Of a DNA stretch of 64,000 nucleotides, positions 1 through 11,610 are shown piece by piece. The DNA is taken from assembly GCA_964023205.1 (NCBI GenBank), contig OZ026839.1, positions 18,196,386 through 18,260,385 of the forward strand. The letters run 5' to 3'. Under the pieces are notes generated by a model, which searched no databases, was not told where the DNA came from, and worked only from the letters and a program-made list of their open reading frames with translations. Made by a program: the position numbers and the translations under genes. Origin of the DNA: Lutraria lutraria (Eukaryota; Mollusca; Bivalvia; Venerida; Mactridae). Each line of letters opens with the position of its first letter. Positions within the stretch are counted from its first letter, which is position 1.

Positions 1-599
1 TACACATTCATTGTAAATATGATTAGGATCGGTGAATAAATGAAGGCGCTAGAGTGTAAACAAGCTAAAATATAGCAAATCTGCTAAGTCAAGGGCCCAT
101 AACTCTTGAAGATGTGGTCTGATTCCGCCCATAATCGAACTTGTCCAAGGTCTTTTGGTTATACTCATTTACTGAAAATATTATTAGGATTGGTGAATAA
201 ATGAATGCGCTAGAGTGTAAACAAACTCAAATATAGCAAATTTTCTAAGTCAAGAGCCCATAACTCTTGAAGCTCTGGTCCGATTTCACCCATAATTAAA
301 CTTGTCCAAGATCTTTTAGTTATACACATTTACTGTAAATATGATTAGGATTAGTGAATAAATGAATGCGCTAGAGTGTAAACAAACTCAAATATAGCAA
401 ATTTTCAAAGTCAAGGGCCCATAACTCTAGAAGTTATTGTCTGATTTTGCCCATAATCGAACTTAGCCGAGACATTGTGGCCATATACTTTGTGAGCAAG
501 TTTGATCACAATTGGAAAAGAGCTGTGGATGCTAGAGTGTAAACAAACTAATTGTGGCCGGACGCCGGACATTCAACGATCCTAAAAGCTCACCTGATG
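1..599 (+). repeat. Family A array, left side cut by window
   Basis: About three ~160-bp units (GTGAATAAATGAAGGCGCTA ... AAGGGCCCATAACTCTTGAA) followed by the closing GGCCGGACGCCGGAC tail and CTCACCTGATGAATCA. The 5' end lies outside the window. The closing hairpin is incomplete: after GATGAATCA the sequence departs into GTCAGATTATG rather than GGTGAGC, so the right arm has been lost. Confidence 0.85.
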
Positions 600-3500
600 A
601 ATCAGTCAGATTATGAACAAGTTGCATGACATTTTCAGTAGATAAAGTTTTCTATTACCAGGGTATATTAATGTGTCGGACTACGGATTACCCACTGAAT
701 ATAATGACATCCGCCATACAAAATCAATACCACGATGAGCGAGCATTTATAAAACACTGCATCCGGAAGTTGTAATCGCGAAATTTAAAATTCAAAGCCT
801 TCTTAGAATTTAAATTAAGAGCCTTCAGACGCGAATTCATAAATACGCGAATATGTTCAAGGTCGGCAAAATCGTTAAATAAAGATCATGCGAATGTAAG
901 GTGATTTAAAATATCTAACTAACACTTGTCACAGTAATACTATATTTCTTACCTCGATTAATGTTGTTGAAATATTTCGGGCCGAGTCAGTGTCAAAATG
1001 TATTGCTACCTATGTTTAAAATGTTGCTGATAATCATTCATTTGATGGGACCCATTAACTAATGAATTGTCAACGATTTAAAAGTTCATAAGCTTCGATT
1101 GACTTCAAGTTTTAAGCTAAATATTACTCGAATTTTCGTCCTGCAAACACAAATAGTATTACTCTTGTGTATATAGACGCTTGTTAACCAAGCGTTAGTG
1201 AATAGGAAAAACGCCCAAGTGATCCAGATGCTTGGATGTGCTAACAGCCATCCCAATCCCCCCCCCAAAAAAAACTCCTCGGATTTACATCGATCTCAAG
1301 TGCCCCTGGCGGCTTTAAATCCGGATTTCCAGAATATTCCGGAATATTACAACCCCTGAATACAATTTAATGTAAATGCAACCTCAGAGAAGGTATTGAT
1401 ATCTAATAACACCTGTTAGTATGTATGTAAGGGATTCATCCCAAAATATATAGCATTATCTTATAATCGGATCAATAACATAAGTTCAATATGAATTCAT
1501 AATTTTTTTAATTTTCTATTCTGAATAACTAATAATAAATCCAGGCTATTAAACCATCATACTCATAATTCTGCATAACTACAGACTCTCTGATCAATTT
1601 TCACCATTACTTGATTCTATGAAATAGTACATGGGTGTTAAAGTAAGTGTTTAAGTACTTTTCAATGATATAGGAGTGTTCTGACTTAAGTGACATGTGT
1701 ATAAAGATCCTGAGATTCTATCACTAAGTTGCACCAATATGTACATAGTTCCCATCAAAGAGCAACAAGTTTATAAATTGTTTATGAATGGTACTGGTTG
1801 GCGACCTACAACCGGACACTTTTCGCACATTTTTTACAATATCTTAAAAAGTGTTAACATTTCACACTAGATATTTTACATGCAGGAAGCTAGGTTCAAT
1901 TCCAATATGAAGACATGTTTTATTATACTTTCTAAATAAAGAACACACATTTTGAGGCCCCGACACGGGGTCATTAAATTGTGTTTTCTTTGCTTAAAAC
2001 AGGATCATGTTCCTGGACACTTATTCGGCAGTCATAACATGTCCATTTTATTATGTTATTGAAATTTTTTACTGTCAATCATTAATATATGAAGAAATTT
2101 ACTTATTTATGTTTTATTCTCTATGTACACATTATCTCCCCTGCATACAAGGATGTATAAAAATAAGCACGTACTGTACCATATCATCAAAATGTGCGGT
2201 TACCGACTGTGGGTAAAAAAATCAATGTTTATCATAATATGATGGTTAATTATTATATGGTATGTTTTAATAAAGTTTTTTTAGCAGTTATCTCATTTTG
2301 GAAATGTACGTCTGCTTCATATCTTCTAATATTTGACCCTTTTGAATTTTATCCGAGCCTCATTGAAATACTTGCGCATGCGGAATGCACTGTATTAGAC
2401 TTCCCCCGCGAACGCACATGTAAACAATCAGCGGATAATGTATGCTGTATTTCTGTCAAATATTCTTGCATTTCGTTGTTGATCTTGGTTGTTGCAAAAT
2501 AAAGTGTTTGAGTGATCGACAACTAATGATCCAAGTAAATGCAGAAATAAAGCGTTTTAGCGGGTGTCCGGATTTGATGGTCATCCGAAATTGTAGGTCG
2601 CCAACCAGTATATGTCTAAGGATGTCTGCACATGTATGTATGTTTGTATATACACCAATACAACCTTGATTATTACATGACTGGTAATAAATGTGTAGGA
2701 TACACTGTAGAAAACTCACACAAAATATCTATCCCAGTAAAGACAGTATGCACACAACAGCACAGACAATCACACAGCCATTTTTAATGAATGTATTTTC
2801 TCACAGACTTATGCTTATATGTACAGTATCTGACAAACACCATTTCTTCTTAGAAATATCATTAACATCACACACACTAGAATAATCTCCAAGTGTCTCA
2901 GAATAACAAATCTTCAATTTCCAGATCACAGACTTTCAAAAATCAATTATAAGTTAAGTCCCCATATTTTCCTGTGTTTATATGGAGAACTGTGACGTTC
3001 TGTAAACTGGCTCCATAATCAATGAAGGAAAACTGGAACATTTCAATATTGATAGAGAGAGGGAGACAAACCATTCAGCAGCTATATGAAGATATGGTTG
3101 TGTACTTTTATGGTACATTGTATTATGTTCCCACTGACATAGTCAAACTTTATATTGAGTTTAACAGGCTCAAATGTAACAAACCCTCCAAATAAAGGGA
3201 ACAGTTTTGTTGCAAATGAAAAACTGATCCACTTTCCTTAAAAAAAAAAACTATCAATGTAATATATTATACCCCTGTCAAATAGTTATTCATGCTTCAT
3301 GAACTACTCATGAAATATTCAAGAATAGTTCAAGAAAAATTCATGTTTTCATGAATTCATTCCAAATAGGTACATACATGTATTTGTTATCAAGACAAAT
3401 ATAATTATTTTATCGATTAGCAAACTTTTATAACATAAAGAAATGACTTTAAAGTATCATTAATATGTGAGTGAAGTGATGGTTAGATCCAATTAGAGAT

Positions 3501-3707
3501 ACATACAATGGTTGGAACAGCACAATTGGTTTATGATTGTTCTATTAAATAACAAACGATTATGAACAGACTGCAATAGAGATCAATACAATTTTCTGTA
3601 GAAACCACAACAGCAGACTTACCCAAATATCTGCAAGGCTTATATACGAAAACTTCAGTATTTTAGAAAACACCCCCAAGTATCATACAACTACTCCTAA
3701 ATATTAC
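600..3707. other. Non-coding stretch with no recognised gene
   Basis: AT-rich sequence. The only structure I see is a short GC-rich piece at about 1255-1365, with a run of C and the palindromic GGAATATTCCGGAATATT style, probably an old repeat end. Short open frames at 2007-2885 overlap on both strands and show no protein-like composition. If the minus-strand host gene continues past 3708, this is intron or 3' flank. Confidence 0.5.
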
Positions 3708-3780
3708 CTCAAAATTCTTGTAAAAATCCATCCTAGTTTTGTCTCTAAATGACATATTGTAGAATTTTGAGTCTATATCA
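3708..3780 (-). CDS. Candidate internal exon of unidentified minus-strand gene
   Basis: On the minus strand a TTGTAG acceptor opens a 73-nt frame that ends at GAG followed by a GTAATA donor. After one leftover base it reads 24 codons, DIDSKFYNMSFRD then KTRMDFYKNFE. The charged and aromatic composition looks like protein, and the other two frames contain stops. The acceptor lies only five bases from the start of a family A array, whose end read in antisense (GGCCCTCTTGTT) forms the pyrimidine tract. The start phase does not match the end phase of the candidate exon at 6558-6612, so at least one exon between them is missing or one call is wrong. Function unknown. Confidence 0.55.
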
Positions 3781-3787
3781 CTACAAT

Positions 3788-5323
3788 AACAAGAGGGCCA
3801 CGAAGGCCCTTTATCGCTCACCTGACAACAAAGGCCAATAATTAATGACCAGGTAATATAGTTTCCATCTCGTGAAACTCATTTTTACATAGATTTTGAG
3901 ATCAGAACCAACAATGAAGGTATAATATTGTTAAACAAGCTAAAACGAAGCAAATTTTCTAATCCAAGGGCCCATTACTCTTGAAGTTGTGGTCCGATTC
4001 CAACCATAACTGAACTTGTCCAAAACCATAAGGTCATACACATTCATTGTAAACATGATTAGGATCGGTGAATAAATGAAGGCGCTAGAGTGTAAACAAG
4101 CTAAAATATAGCAAATTTTCTAAGTCAAGGGCCCATAACTCTTGAAGATGTGGTCCGATTCCGCCCATAATCGAACTTGTCCAAGATCATTTGGTCATAC
4201 TCATTTACTGAAAATATTATTAGGATCGGTGAATAAATGAAGGCGCTAGAGTGTAAACAAACTCAAATATAGCAAATTTTCTAAGTCAAGGGCCCATAAC
4301 TCTTGAAGTTCTGGTCTGAATCCACCCATAATCAAACTTGTCCAAGATCTTTTGGTTATACTCATTTACTGAAAATATTATTAGGATCGGTGAATAAATG
4401 AAGGCGCTAGAGTGTAAACAAACTCAAATATAGCAAATTTGCTAAGTCAAGGGCCCATTACTCTTGGAGTTTTGGTCTGAATACCCCCATAACCAAACTT
4501 GTCCAAGATCTTTTTGTTATACACATTTACAGTAAATATGATTAGGATTGGTGAATAAATGAAGGCGCTAGAGTGTAAACAAACTCAAATATAGCAAATT
4601 TTCTAAGTCAAGGGCCCATAACTCTTGGAGTTTTGGTCTGATTCCCCCCATAATCTAACTTGTCCAAGATCTTTTTGTTATACACATTTACAGTAAATAT
4701 GATTAGGATTGGTGAATAAATGAAGGCGCTAGAGTGTAAACAAACTCAAATATAGCAAATTTGCTAAGTCAAGGGCCCATAACTCTTGAATGCAGATTTT
4801 CTAAGTCAAGGGCCCATAACTCTTGAAGTTCTGGTCCGAATCCACCCATAATCAAACTTGTCCAAGATCTTTTGGTTATACTCATTTACTGAAAATATTA
4901 TTAGGATCGGTGAATAAATGAAGGCGCTAAAGTGTAAACAAACTCAAATATAGCAAATTTGCTAAGTCAAGGGCCCATAACTCTTGGAGTTTTGGTCTGA
5001 ATACCCCCATAATCAAACTTGTCCAAGATCTTTTTGTTATACACATTTACAGTAAATATGATTAGGATTGGTGATTAAATGAAGGCGCTAGAGTGTAAAC
5101 AAGCTAAATATAGCAAATTTTGTAATTCAAGGGCCCATAACTCTAGAAGTTATTGTCTGATTTTGCACAAAATCGAACTTAGCCGAGACATTGTGGCCAT
5201 ATACATTGTTTAATGACGATTCGTTAAGAGCTGCGGATGCTAGAGTGTAAACAAACTAATTGTGGCCGGACGCCGGACATTCCAACGATCCTAAAAGCTC
5301 ACCTGAATCAGGTGAGCTAAAAA
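3788..5323 (+). repeat. Family A array, complete
   Basis: Opens AACAAGAGGGCCACGAAGGC (hairpin GGGCC-ACGAA-GGCCC), then TTTATCGCTCACCTGA. It continues with about eight ~160-bp units, one shortened near 4780-4800, then the GGCCGGACGCCGGAC tail and a GCTCACCTGA/TCAGGTGAGC hairpin followed by TAAAAA. Both ends are intact, so this is the best reference copy in the window. No coding capacity. Confidence 0.9.
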
Positions 5324-6557
5324 CTTCAGTACAGTATGAAACAATGACTGTACAGGCATACTATTACAACACTTTGAATAGTTTAAATGATTTGACCTAC
5401 AATCCCAACCAGCTATAAACATTCATCAGCACACACTCAGTCAGCTGATTTATCAATATATACACTATCCATGATCTGTCTAGGCAGCATTAAAACCCAT
5501 CTTCACATACATTAACAGAGCTTTCCACTCAATTCTTCATTTATAATCAAATGAACTTTTACACATGCCCATAAATTAACTATTGCTCAAAGTTGCCTGT
5601 GTAGGTAATACATAAAATTTAACAGCACAAAAGTTTGTTTCATATTTTTATCTTTTAATGGTGTAGGACCAGGTGTAAATTTGCAAGTTTCAGGTTGACT
5701 ACATAGTTTACATTGGTTAAATAGATACTATCAGTCAGATTATGAAAATATGGGGTCCATTATACACAGAACTTGTTTGGCATTATGATACTAAAGCATG
5801 ATAAAAATATTCTAACGACTTAAACACTAAACAGATTTTGGAATGTGATTAATCATGTTTCTATTTTATCATCAGGCAGAGAACTATCCTTGGACTCCTT
5901 AAAACAGCTTGGTTGAAAGGAAAGCCACACAAAAAATAGGTCTCAACTAAATACTGTCCAACCTTCTCATGCCACCACCTGCTGTAAGCAACTACTCTGT
6001 AAATTCCTCTCCAAAATAAAATTCAAGGATAAGTTTGACGCAACAGCATTTAGGACAATTTCTAAGGGACTCTCTGAATCATTGTCTTTTTTTTTTAAAT
6101 TAAAAACATCAATACTTGAAATGCCTCAGAAATTTTAAAGCATAAAATACTGAAGACCATTAAAACAGATAGGAACTAGACATGGGTGCCTGGAACATTC
6201 CACTGTTTTGTCACAAAGAATTCTGTACAATTACTGCTGCATATAAAATCAGTCCTTCACACTAAGGACTCTACTTTCAACATCTGGATATGATAAGGTC
6301 AGTATATGTGCTTTAACATATAGTTTTAAGACAGCATTATGTTCAGAACTACTTTTAAGTGGGTAAAAACTACAAGAAACAGTAAGGTTGTTTGCTACTT
6401 TTTGCTAAATTAAGAGCCCTAAGTCAGCAGATCTCTGTAGAATCTGAGTAAACTAGAACTATCACTAAAGGTGATGAATACCCCCAGATGCGGCCTTGAC
6501 ACAGTTATTGTTACATTTTACAGTGGGAAGTATAATGCATTTTCATTTTTTTAATAC
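5324..6557. other. Probable intron sequence
   Basis: Unique-looking AT-rich DNA between two candidate minus-strand exons. Two very short splice-bounded frames (5853-5897 and 6235-6261, minus) were seen but are too short to call. Nothing else recognised. Confidence 0.4.
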
Positions 6558-6612
6558 CTGCAAATTGTTGCTTGGAAATATCCTGACCAGTTTCTAAATA
6601 TTCATCATAGGC
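6558..6612 (-). CDS. Candidate internal exon of unidentified minus-strand gene
   Basis: A minus-strand acceptor with a strong tract (CTTTTTTTAG) precedes a 55-nt frame. It reads AYDEYLETGQDISKQQFA with one leftover G and stops at a GCAG|GTATT donor. The other two frames have stops. The start phase (0) matches the end of the exon at 10389-10446, so the two could be spliced directly as YYQ-AYDEY. A family B array begins 35 bases upstream of the acceptor. The sequence looks like a helix-forming, conserved segment, but I cannot assign a family. Confidence 0.6.
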
Positions 6613-6648
6613 CTAAAAAAAGAGGTTTGTTTCTGGTTACATGCCCCA

Positions 6649-7292
6649 AACAAGAGGGCCATGATGGCCCTGTAAATGCTCACCAGGAAAAAAGGTCATT
6701 TAGAGATGAACATTGTTAAAATATTTCTACACGAGTCCAAGTAAAATCAAGTGACCCTAAGGTCAGGGCCATTTTTTTACCCCAGGGCCATAATATGAAC
6801 AAATTTGGAAGAGGTCTGCTAGACAATACTACATACAAAATATCTTAACCCTAGGCCTTGTGGTTTCGGAGAAGATTTTTTAAATTTTCCTATATAAGTC
6901 TATGTAAAATCAAGTTACCCCCGGGGCGGAGCCAATTTTGACCCCAGGGGAATAATTTGAATAAACTTTGTAGAGTTCCATTAGACAATGCTACATACCA
7001 AATATCTCAGCTCTAAACCCTATGGTTTCGGACAAGAAGATTTTTTAAGTTTTTTCTATTTTTTGCCATAGCAACCAGAGTTTTTAATGAAATTTAATTT
7101 TTTGAACAACTTTGAAAGGGGACCACCCAAGGATCATTCCAGCAAAGTTTGGTTGCAATCGGCATAGGGGTGTAGGAGGAGATGTTGTTTTAAGTAAACA
7201 TGGACGCCACTTCACGACGAACGACGCACGATGGACGCAGGGCGATCACAAAAGCTCACCCTGAGCACATTCGTGCTCTGGTGAGCTAAAAA
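6649..7292 (+). repeat. Family B array, short complete copy
   Basis: Opens AACAAGAGGGCCATGATGGC, then CTGTAAATGCTCACCAGG. About three ~165-bp units follow (CCAATTTTGACCCCAGGGG ... GACAATGCTACATACCAAAT ... GACAAGAAGATTTTTTAA). It closes with GACGCCACTTCACGACGAACG, then AAAGCTCACC...GGTGAGCTAAAAA. The same subtype, with the same GACCACCCAAGGATCATTCC closing block, recurs at 52527-53492. Confidence 0.9.
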
Positions 7293-7990
7293 TGTGTCAA
7301 CAAGCTTAGAATATTTGTGTCAGAAAGTTTTAAGTATTTTGTGTACTGCAAGTTTCAAAGTATGTGACATAATTACGAAAGTAAAAATCTTTCTGGGATT
7401 TCGGAATATAAAAGATCGGTTTCCGTCATTGTATGCGGCGAATATACACCAAACTGGGAATACGGGATCAAGTGCAATTAGTTCCCACGAGCGGTACACA
7501 TTATCCGTGACGTAATAAAAAGCTATATTTAGTAACACCATCGTATGTATTTGTCAAAGACTACATAATATATGCTGTACGCCATTATGCAAGATGCGAT
7601 GAATTTAAGAGAAACGAATGTGGTGATATTTCAAACTATTGTAAATAAGACTTTGTATCTTGTCAGATTAATTATCAGTTATCGTTTAGGCATACTGGTG
7701 CAATGATAGTTACAGTATGATAATTTAAAGAGCGTCTGAATGGTGCAGACGGTTTCGGCAGGTGTGCAAAAAAATCAGCGAATTGTATTTTGTAAACAAT
7801 ATCAGTGATGCTTTATTACGTATTTGATAAGTCAGTGTTTGCGAAGATTGCCTTGTACATGATTTCAATTAATTGTGTCAACCGAAAATTCGGACAAAAA
7901 AAATTTGGATGCCAATTTATTTGGACATAAAAACTTTGAGTCGGCAGCTAAAATACAGGGTCGGTCGGGTAACCGGAAACAAACCTTTTT
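7293..7990. other. No recognised feature
   Basis: AT-rich DNA with two overlapping 73-codon frames on opposite strands at 7294-7541. Neither has protein-like composition or splice context. Probably intron. Confidence 0.4.
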
Positions 7991-8720
7991 TTTTTTAGGC
8001 CATATAAAAAATAACAAAGGGCCATAACACATTAAAACTTACTTGGACAAAACCTATTGTAGACATGCACAACTTGGCAAACTACTTATCACATCTAAGA
8101 AGTTTCACTGAATTCCTGCATGTAGTTGCTGAGAAATGGTACTGACAAAATTTACCTATTGTATAAAACAAAGGGCCATAACTCAGTGAAAATTAATCCA
8201 AACAAAACCTGGTTATTGTATGCTAAACTGTGAAGTTTCATTGAATTCCTTTGAAAAGTTACTGAGATATTGTATATACACTGTATTAAAAACAACAAAA
8301 GGCCATAACTCAGGAAAACTTTAACCAACCAAGACAAGCATAATGCATGCACAACTAGGCTAACTACTTATCACTTCTGTGAAGTTTTATTGAATTCTTG
8401 TCAGTAGTCAATGAGAAATAGGACAAGATTTGCCTATTGTATATACTGTAGAAAAAAACAAAGGGCTATAACTCAGTGAAAATCAATCCAAATGAAAAAT
8501 GATTTAAGCATGCACAACTAGGCTAACTACTTATTACTTCTTTGAAGTTTCATCAAAATCCTGTGAGAAGTTGCTGAGAAATTGTCAGGACAAAATTTGC
8601 CTATTGTATATACTGTAGAAAAAAACAAAGGGCTATAACTCAGTATTCCAATGTACAGCGCGACGGACGGATGAACTTTCTAAGGGCACATCTATGTGCC
8701 CCCAAAGTGATGGGAGCATG
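7991..8720 (+). repeat. Family E array (AAAGGGCCATAACTCAG units)
   Basis: Four to five units of roughly 150 bp, each holding AACAAAGGGCCATAACTCAG, CACAACTAGGCTAACTACTT and GTTGCTGAGAAAT. It ends with the CGACGGACGG tail and the hairpin GGGCACATCTATGTGCCC (about 8684-8703). A family C array begins directly after it, and a further piece of family E resumes at about 9760. Confidence 0.8.
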
Positions 8721-9760
8721 AACAAGAGGGCCAAGATGCCTCTATATCGCTCACATGACAATCATTGTTTACTCATTGAAACATTGTTTTGAACCTGTGA
8801 CCTAGTTTTTGACCCCAGATAACCCATTTTAGAACTTGTCCTACATATAGATAAGACAAACATTCTGACAAAATTTGGTGAAGATCCAATCAAAACCATG
8901 ACAACTACAGGATAGACAAAGTTTTCTTAAGATTTGACCTCGTGACCTAATTTTTGACCCCAGATGACCCATGTTCGAATTTGTCTTACATATCATAATA
9001 ACCCATATTCAACCTCGACCCACATATCATTGAGGCAAAAATTCTGACAAGGTTTGGTGAAGATACAATCAAAACTGTGACATCTACAGTGTTAACAAAC
9101 TTTTCCTAAGATTTAACCTAGTGACCTAGTTATTGACCCCAGATGACCCATATTTGTACTTGACCGTTATATTATTAAAACAAACAATTTGAAAAAGTTT
9201 GGTGAAGATCCAATTATAACTGAGAAATCTACAGAGTTAACATGGTTTTTCATAAGATTTCACCTAGCAACCTAGTTTTTGACCCCAGATGACCCACGTT
9301 ATAGAACTCGTCCAAGATATTATAAAGACAAACATTCTGACAAGTTTTCATGACGATCCAATCAAAACAGTGACTTCTAGAGTGTTCACAAGTTTTTCCA
9401 GCAATTTGCCCTAGTGACCTAGCTTTTGACCGCAGATGACCCATTATTGTATTTGACCTACATATCATTAAAATAAACATTCTGACAAAGTTTCATGAAG
9501 ATACAATCAAAACAGTGATTTCTAGAGTGTTCACAAGGTTTTCCCTTATTTGGCCCTGATGACCTAGTTTTTTACCCCCAAAAAGGCCCATTATCAAACT
9601 TGTCCGAGATTTTGTCGATATTAACATTCTGACCCAGTTTTGAGAAAATTTAGCTAAAAATGTGGCCCCTAGTGTGTTCACAAGGTAAAAGTTTCACGAC
9701 GCCGGCAAAGACTGATCAGAAAAGCTCACACTGAGCACAAGTGCTCATATAAGCTAAAAA
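8721..9760 (+). repeat. Family C array, complete
   Basis: Opens AACAAGAGGGCCAAGATGCC, then TCTATATCGCTCACATGAC. Six to seven ~150-bp units follow, with TGACCTAGTTTTTGACCCCA, GATGACCCATGTT and CTGACAAGGTTTGGTGAAGA. It closes GACGCCGGCAAAGACTGATC, then AAAAGCTCACACTGAGCAC...AAGCTAAAAA. The minus strand shows decayed open frames (GSKTRSQGQILGKPY style) that are by-products of the repeat, not genes. Confidence 0.88.
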
Positions 9761-9931
9761 CAAAGGGCTATAACTCAACTAAGCTTACTACTGATCACTT
9801 TTGTGAAGTTTGATTGAAATCCTGTCAGTAGTTGCTGAGAAATTGTCCGGACAAATTGTATCTACAGATGCACGGACCAACCGACCGATTGATCGACAGT
9901 CAAGCATGAATCCAATATAGACCCCCCCCCC
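9761..9931 (+). repeat. Family E fragment
   Basis: Resumes with CAAAGGGCTATAACTCAACT and GTTGCTGAGAAATTGTC, then GACCAACCGACCGATTGATC and a run of about 12 C at 9920-9931. It suggests the family C array entered a family E neighbourhood. Confidence 0.65.
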
Positions 9932-10388
9932 CGTATATTTCATATCTAGGGGTATAATAAAATTCACTGCCCAGGTAAAACCTTCATTTTCTTCTAACTA
10001 CAAATCAATACTTTTCTTACAGTATGAGTCAGACAGCACACCCAACATGTACTTTACCTGACCATAGAATAGGAAACTAATTTTTATTACAGTGCATGAA
10101 TGGAACATGCAATGTATACTTGGGAGAGTTTTTACAGCTGGTCAGTTTACATATAACATCTTTGTAAGGACTGACATTCTAAGACAATGATTTCTTGTGG
10201 CTTTAAATTGTGGACCAGGCACACATTGTACACAATCTAGACAATCAGGGTATTGGTAATTTATGGTAATGTAAGACAAAGCCTGCCAATATAACCATTC
10301 CTAGTGGATTGTAAAATAAATAAACACTATATAATACATGGAGCTCACTCTTTGGACCAAATATGGTGTAGAATATATTCAGGATAAC
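9932..10388. other. Probable intron
   Basis: Unique AT-rich sequence. A very short splice-bounded frame near 10060-10080 was noted but is not callable. Nothing else seen. Confidence 0.4.
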
Positions 10389-10446
10389 CTGGTAATACAT
10401 GTTATAAATCATAGTCTCCAGGAAGCTGTCTCTTGCATCCATATCA
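10389..10446 (-). CDS. Candidate internal exon of unidentified minus-strand gene
   Basis: A minus-strand TATATAG acceptor opens a 58-nt frame. After one leftover base it reads DMDARDSFLETMIYNMYYQ and ends at a CAG|GTTATC donor. Both alternative frames have stops. Composition is protein-like, with an amphipathic stretch LETMIYNMYYQ. It ends in phase 0, matching the exon at 6558-6612. Its start phase does not match the end of the exon at 10583-10666 just upstream (136 bp away), so a tiny exon or an alternative site may intervene. Family not recognised. Confidence 0.55.
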
Positions 10447-10582
10447 CTATATAGACAAAATATTGAGTTTCGTTTCTTTAGAGAGAATTTAATTTACTTA
10501 ATGATGTTTACTACCAAATTATTTTAATAAATACATAAAACTTTCTGGGTGAATTACTCAAAACTAATAAACAAGATTTTAC

Positions 10583-10666
10583 CTCTGTACTCATTCCATC
10601 AATTCCATCAAATTCAGAGGAATTCAGTCTATTATCCATAATATCCATGATTCTCTCTCCAAATAT
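10583..10666 (-). CDS. Candidate internal exon of unidentified minus-strand gene
   Basis: 84 nt, 28 codons, phase 0 at both ends. It lies between an ACATTTAG acceptor and a CAGAG|GTAAAA donor on the minus strand. It begins IFGERIMDIMDNRLNSS and ends EFDGIDGMSTE. The other two frames contain stops. An alternation of hydrophobic and acidic residues is typical of a soluble helical protein. It is one of the most convincing small exons here because of its length, clean frame and both consensus sites. I cannot name the family. Confidence 0.65.
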
Positions 10667-11610
10667 CTAAATGTTTAACACCTAAATATACGGGTTATTT
10701 CATTCAAGAAGGTGATTCAACCAACAATCTGTTATGTGTTTCAGCACATACAAAACGATGTACAATTTCAGAATTTTAAAGGATTTTATTTCACATGAAA
10801 TAACTTCATGCACACTGAGTTTGTGAGTCACCTGAAAAAAGCTTTTCTCGAAAAATTTATCATGATAGGCTGAAATCTAACCAGCGGAAGAAAGAAAATC
10901 TCTGGAAATATTTATCATAGATTTTGAAATTCCCCAGCAATACTGCAAGCTAAAATAATCTTGATTAAGTCAGATATCCCTTGCAAACTAGATGTTTAGA
11001 ACATAAAAGAAGATAAAAAGCTAAGCTAGGAAATTACACTGAGCAAGAGGATTCAGATACACACCAAGTTTCTTACTTAAATTAAAGGTTCTGAAAGATG
11101 GTCCATAACATAACATTTTTTACCAATTAGTAAGTTACATGGACATTGAAATTACCCCCCAAAGGCATGAAATGACAGGAAAGTTTGAGGTGGTCAAACA
11201 TGAACTTTGCCTAAAGCCAATCTGATATGGTGCACTAAATCGCCAAAATGTCAAATAATTAGATGATGTATCGCCTGCATATATATAATATAGTTGCACA
11301 TGATACAATGAAGTAAGACAACATTTTCCAATAGGGGGAAGAATGCTTCTTTCATAATAAACTCTAACATGGAATATACAGAATTACTTCCCCTTTGTCA
11401 AACTTAAATGTTGTTCTCTGGTACCATGTAACTGTTAACAGTTAATGATGTATATCAAAAGACAGATTTTTTCAAAACTTTGCATACATAAATATTAATC
11501 CTTTCCCACCGCAAAAACAAAAAGAATAAAATAGGTTGCCATGGTCATTTGTGAGTTGTCTGACAGTTTGACCCCCCCCCCCCCATAAGATCATTTTGAG
11601 CGGATTATCA
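10667..11610. other. Probable intron
   Basis: AT-rich sequence without a recognisable gene. A run of about 14 C at 11571-11584 lies directly before a family B array. Confidence 0.4.

Noticed and set aside
5853..5897. Possible last exon ESKDSSLPDDKIET-stop (minus)
   Set aside because: Only 45 nt, no poly(A) signal seen downstream on that strand, and phase does not follow the exon at 6558-6612.
6235..6261. 27-nt splice-bounded frame CEGLILYAA (minus)
   Set aside because: Weak acceptor, very short, and its phase does not fit the neighbouring exon candidates.
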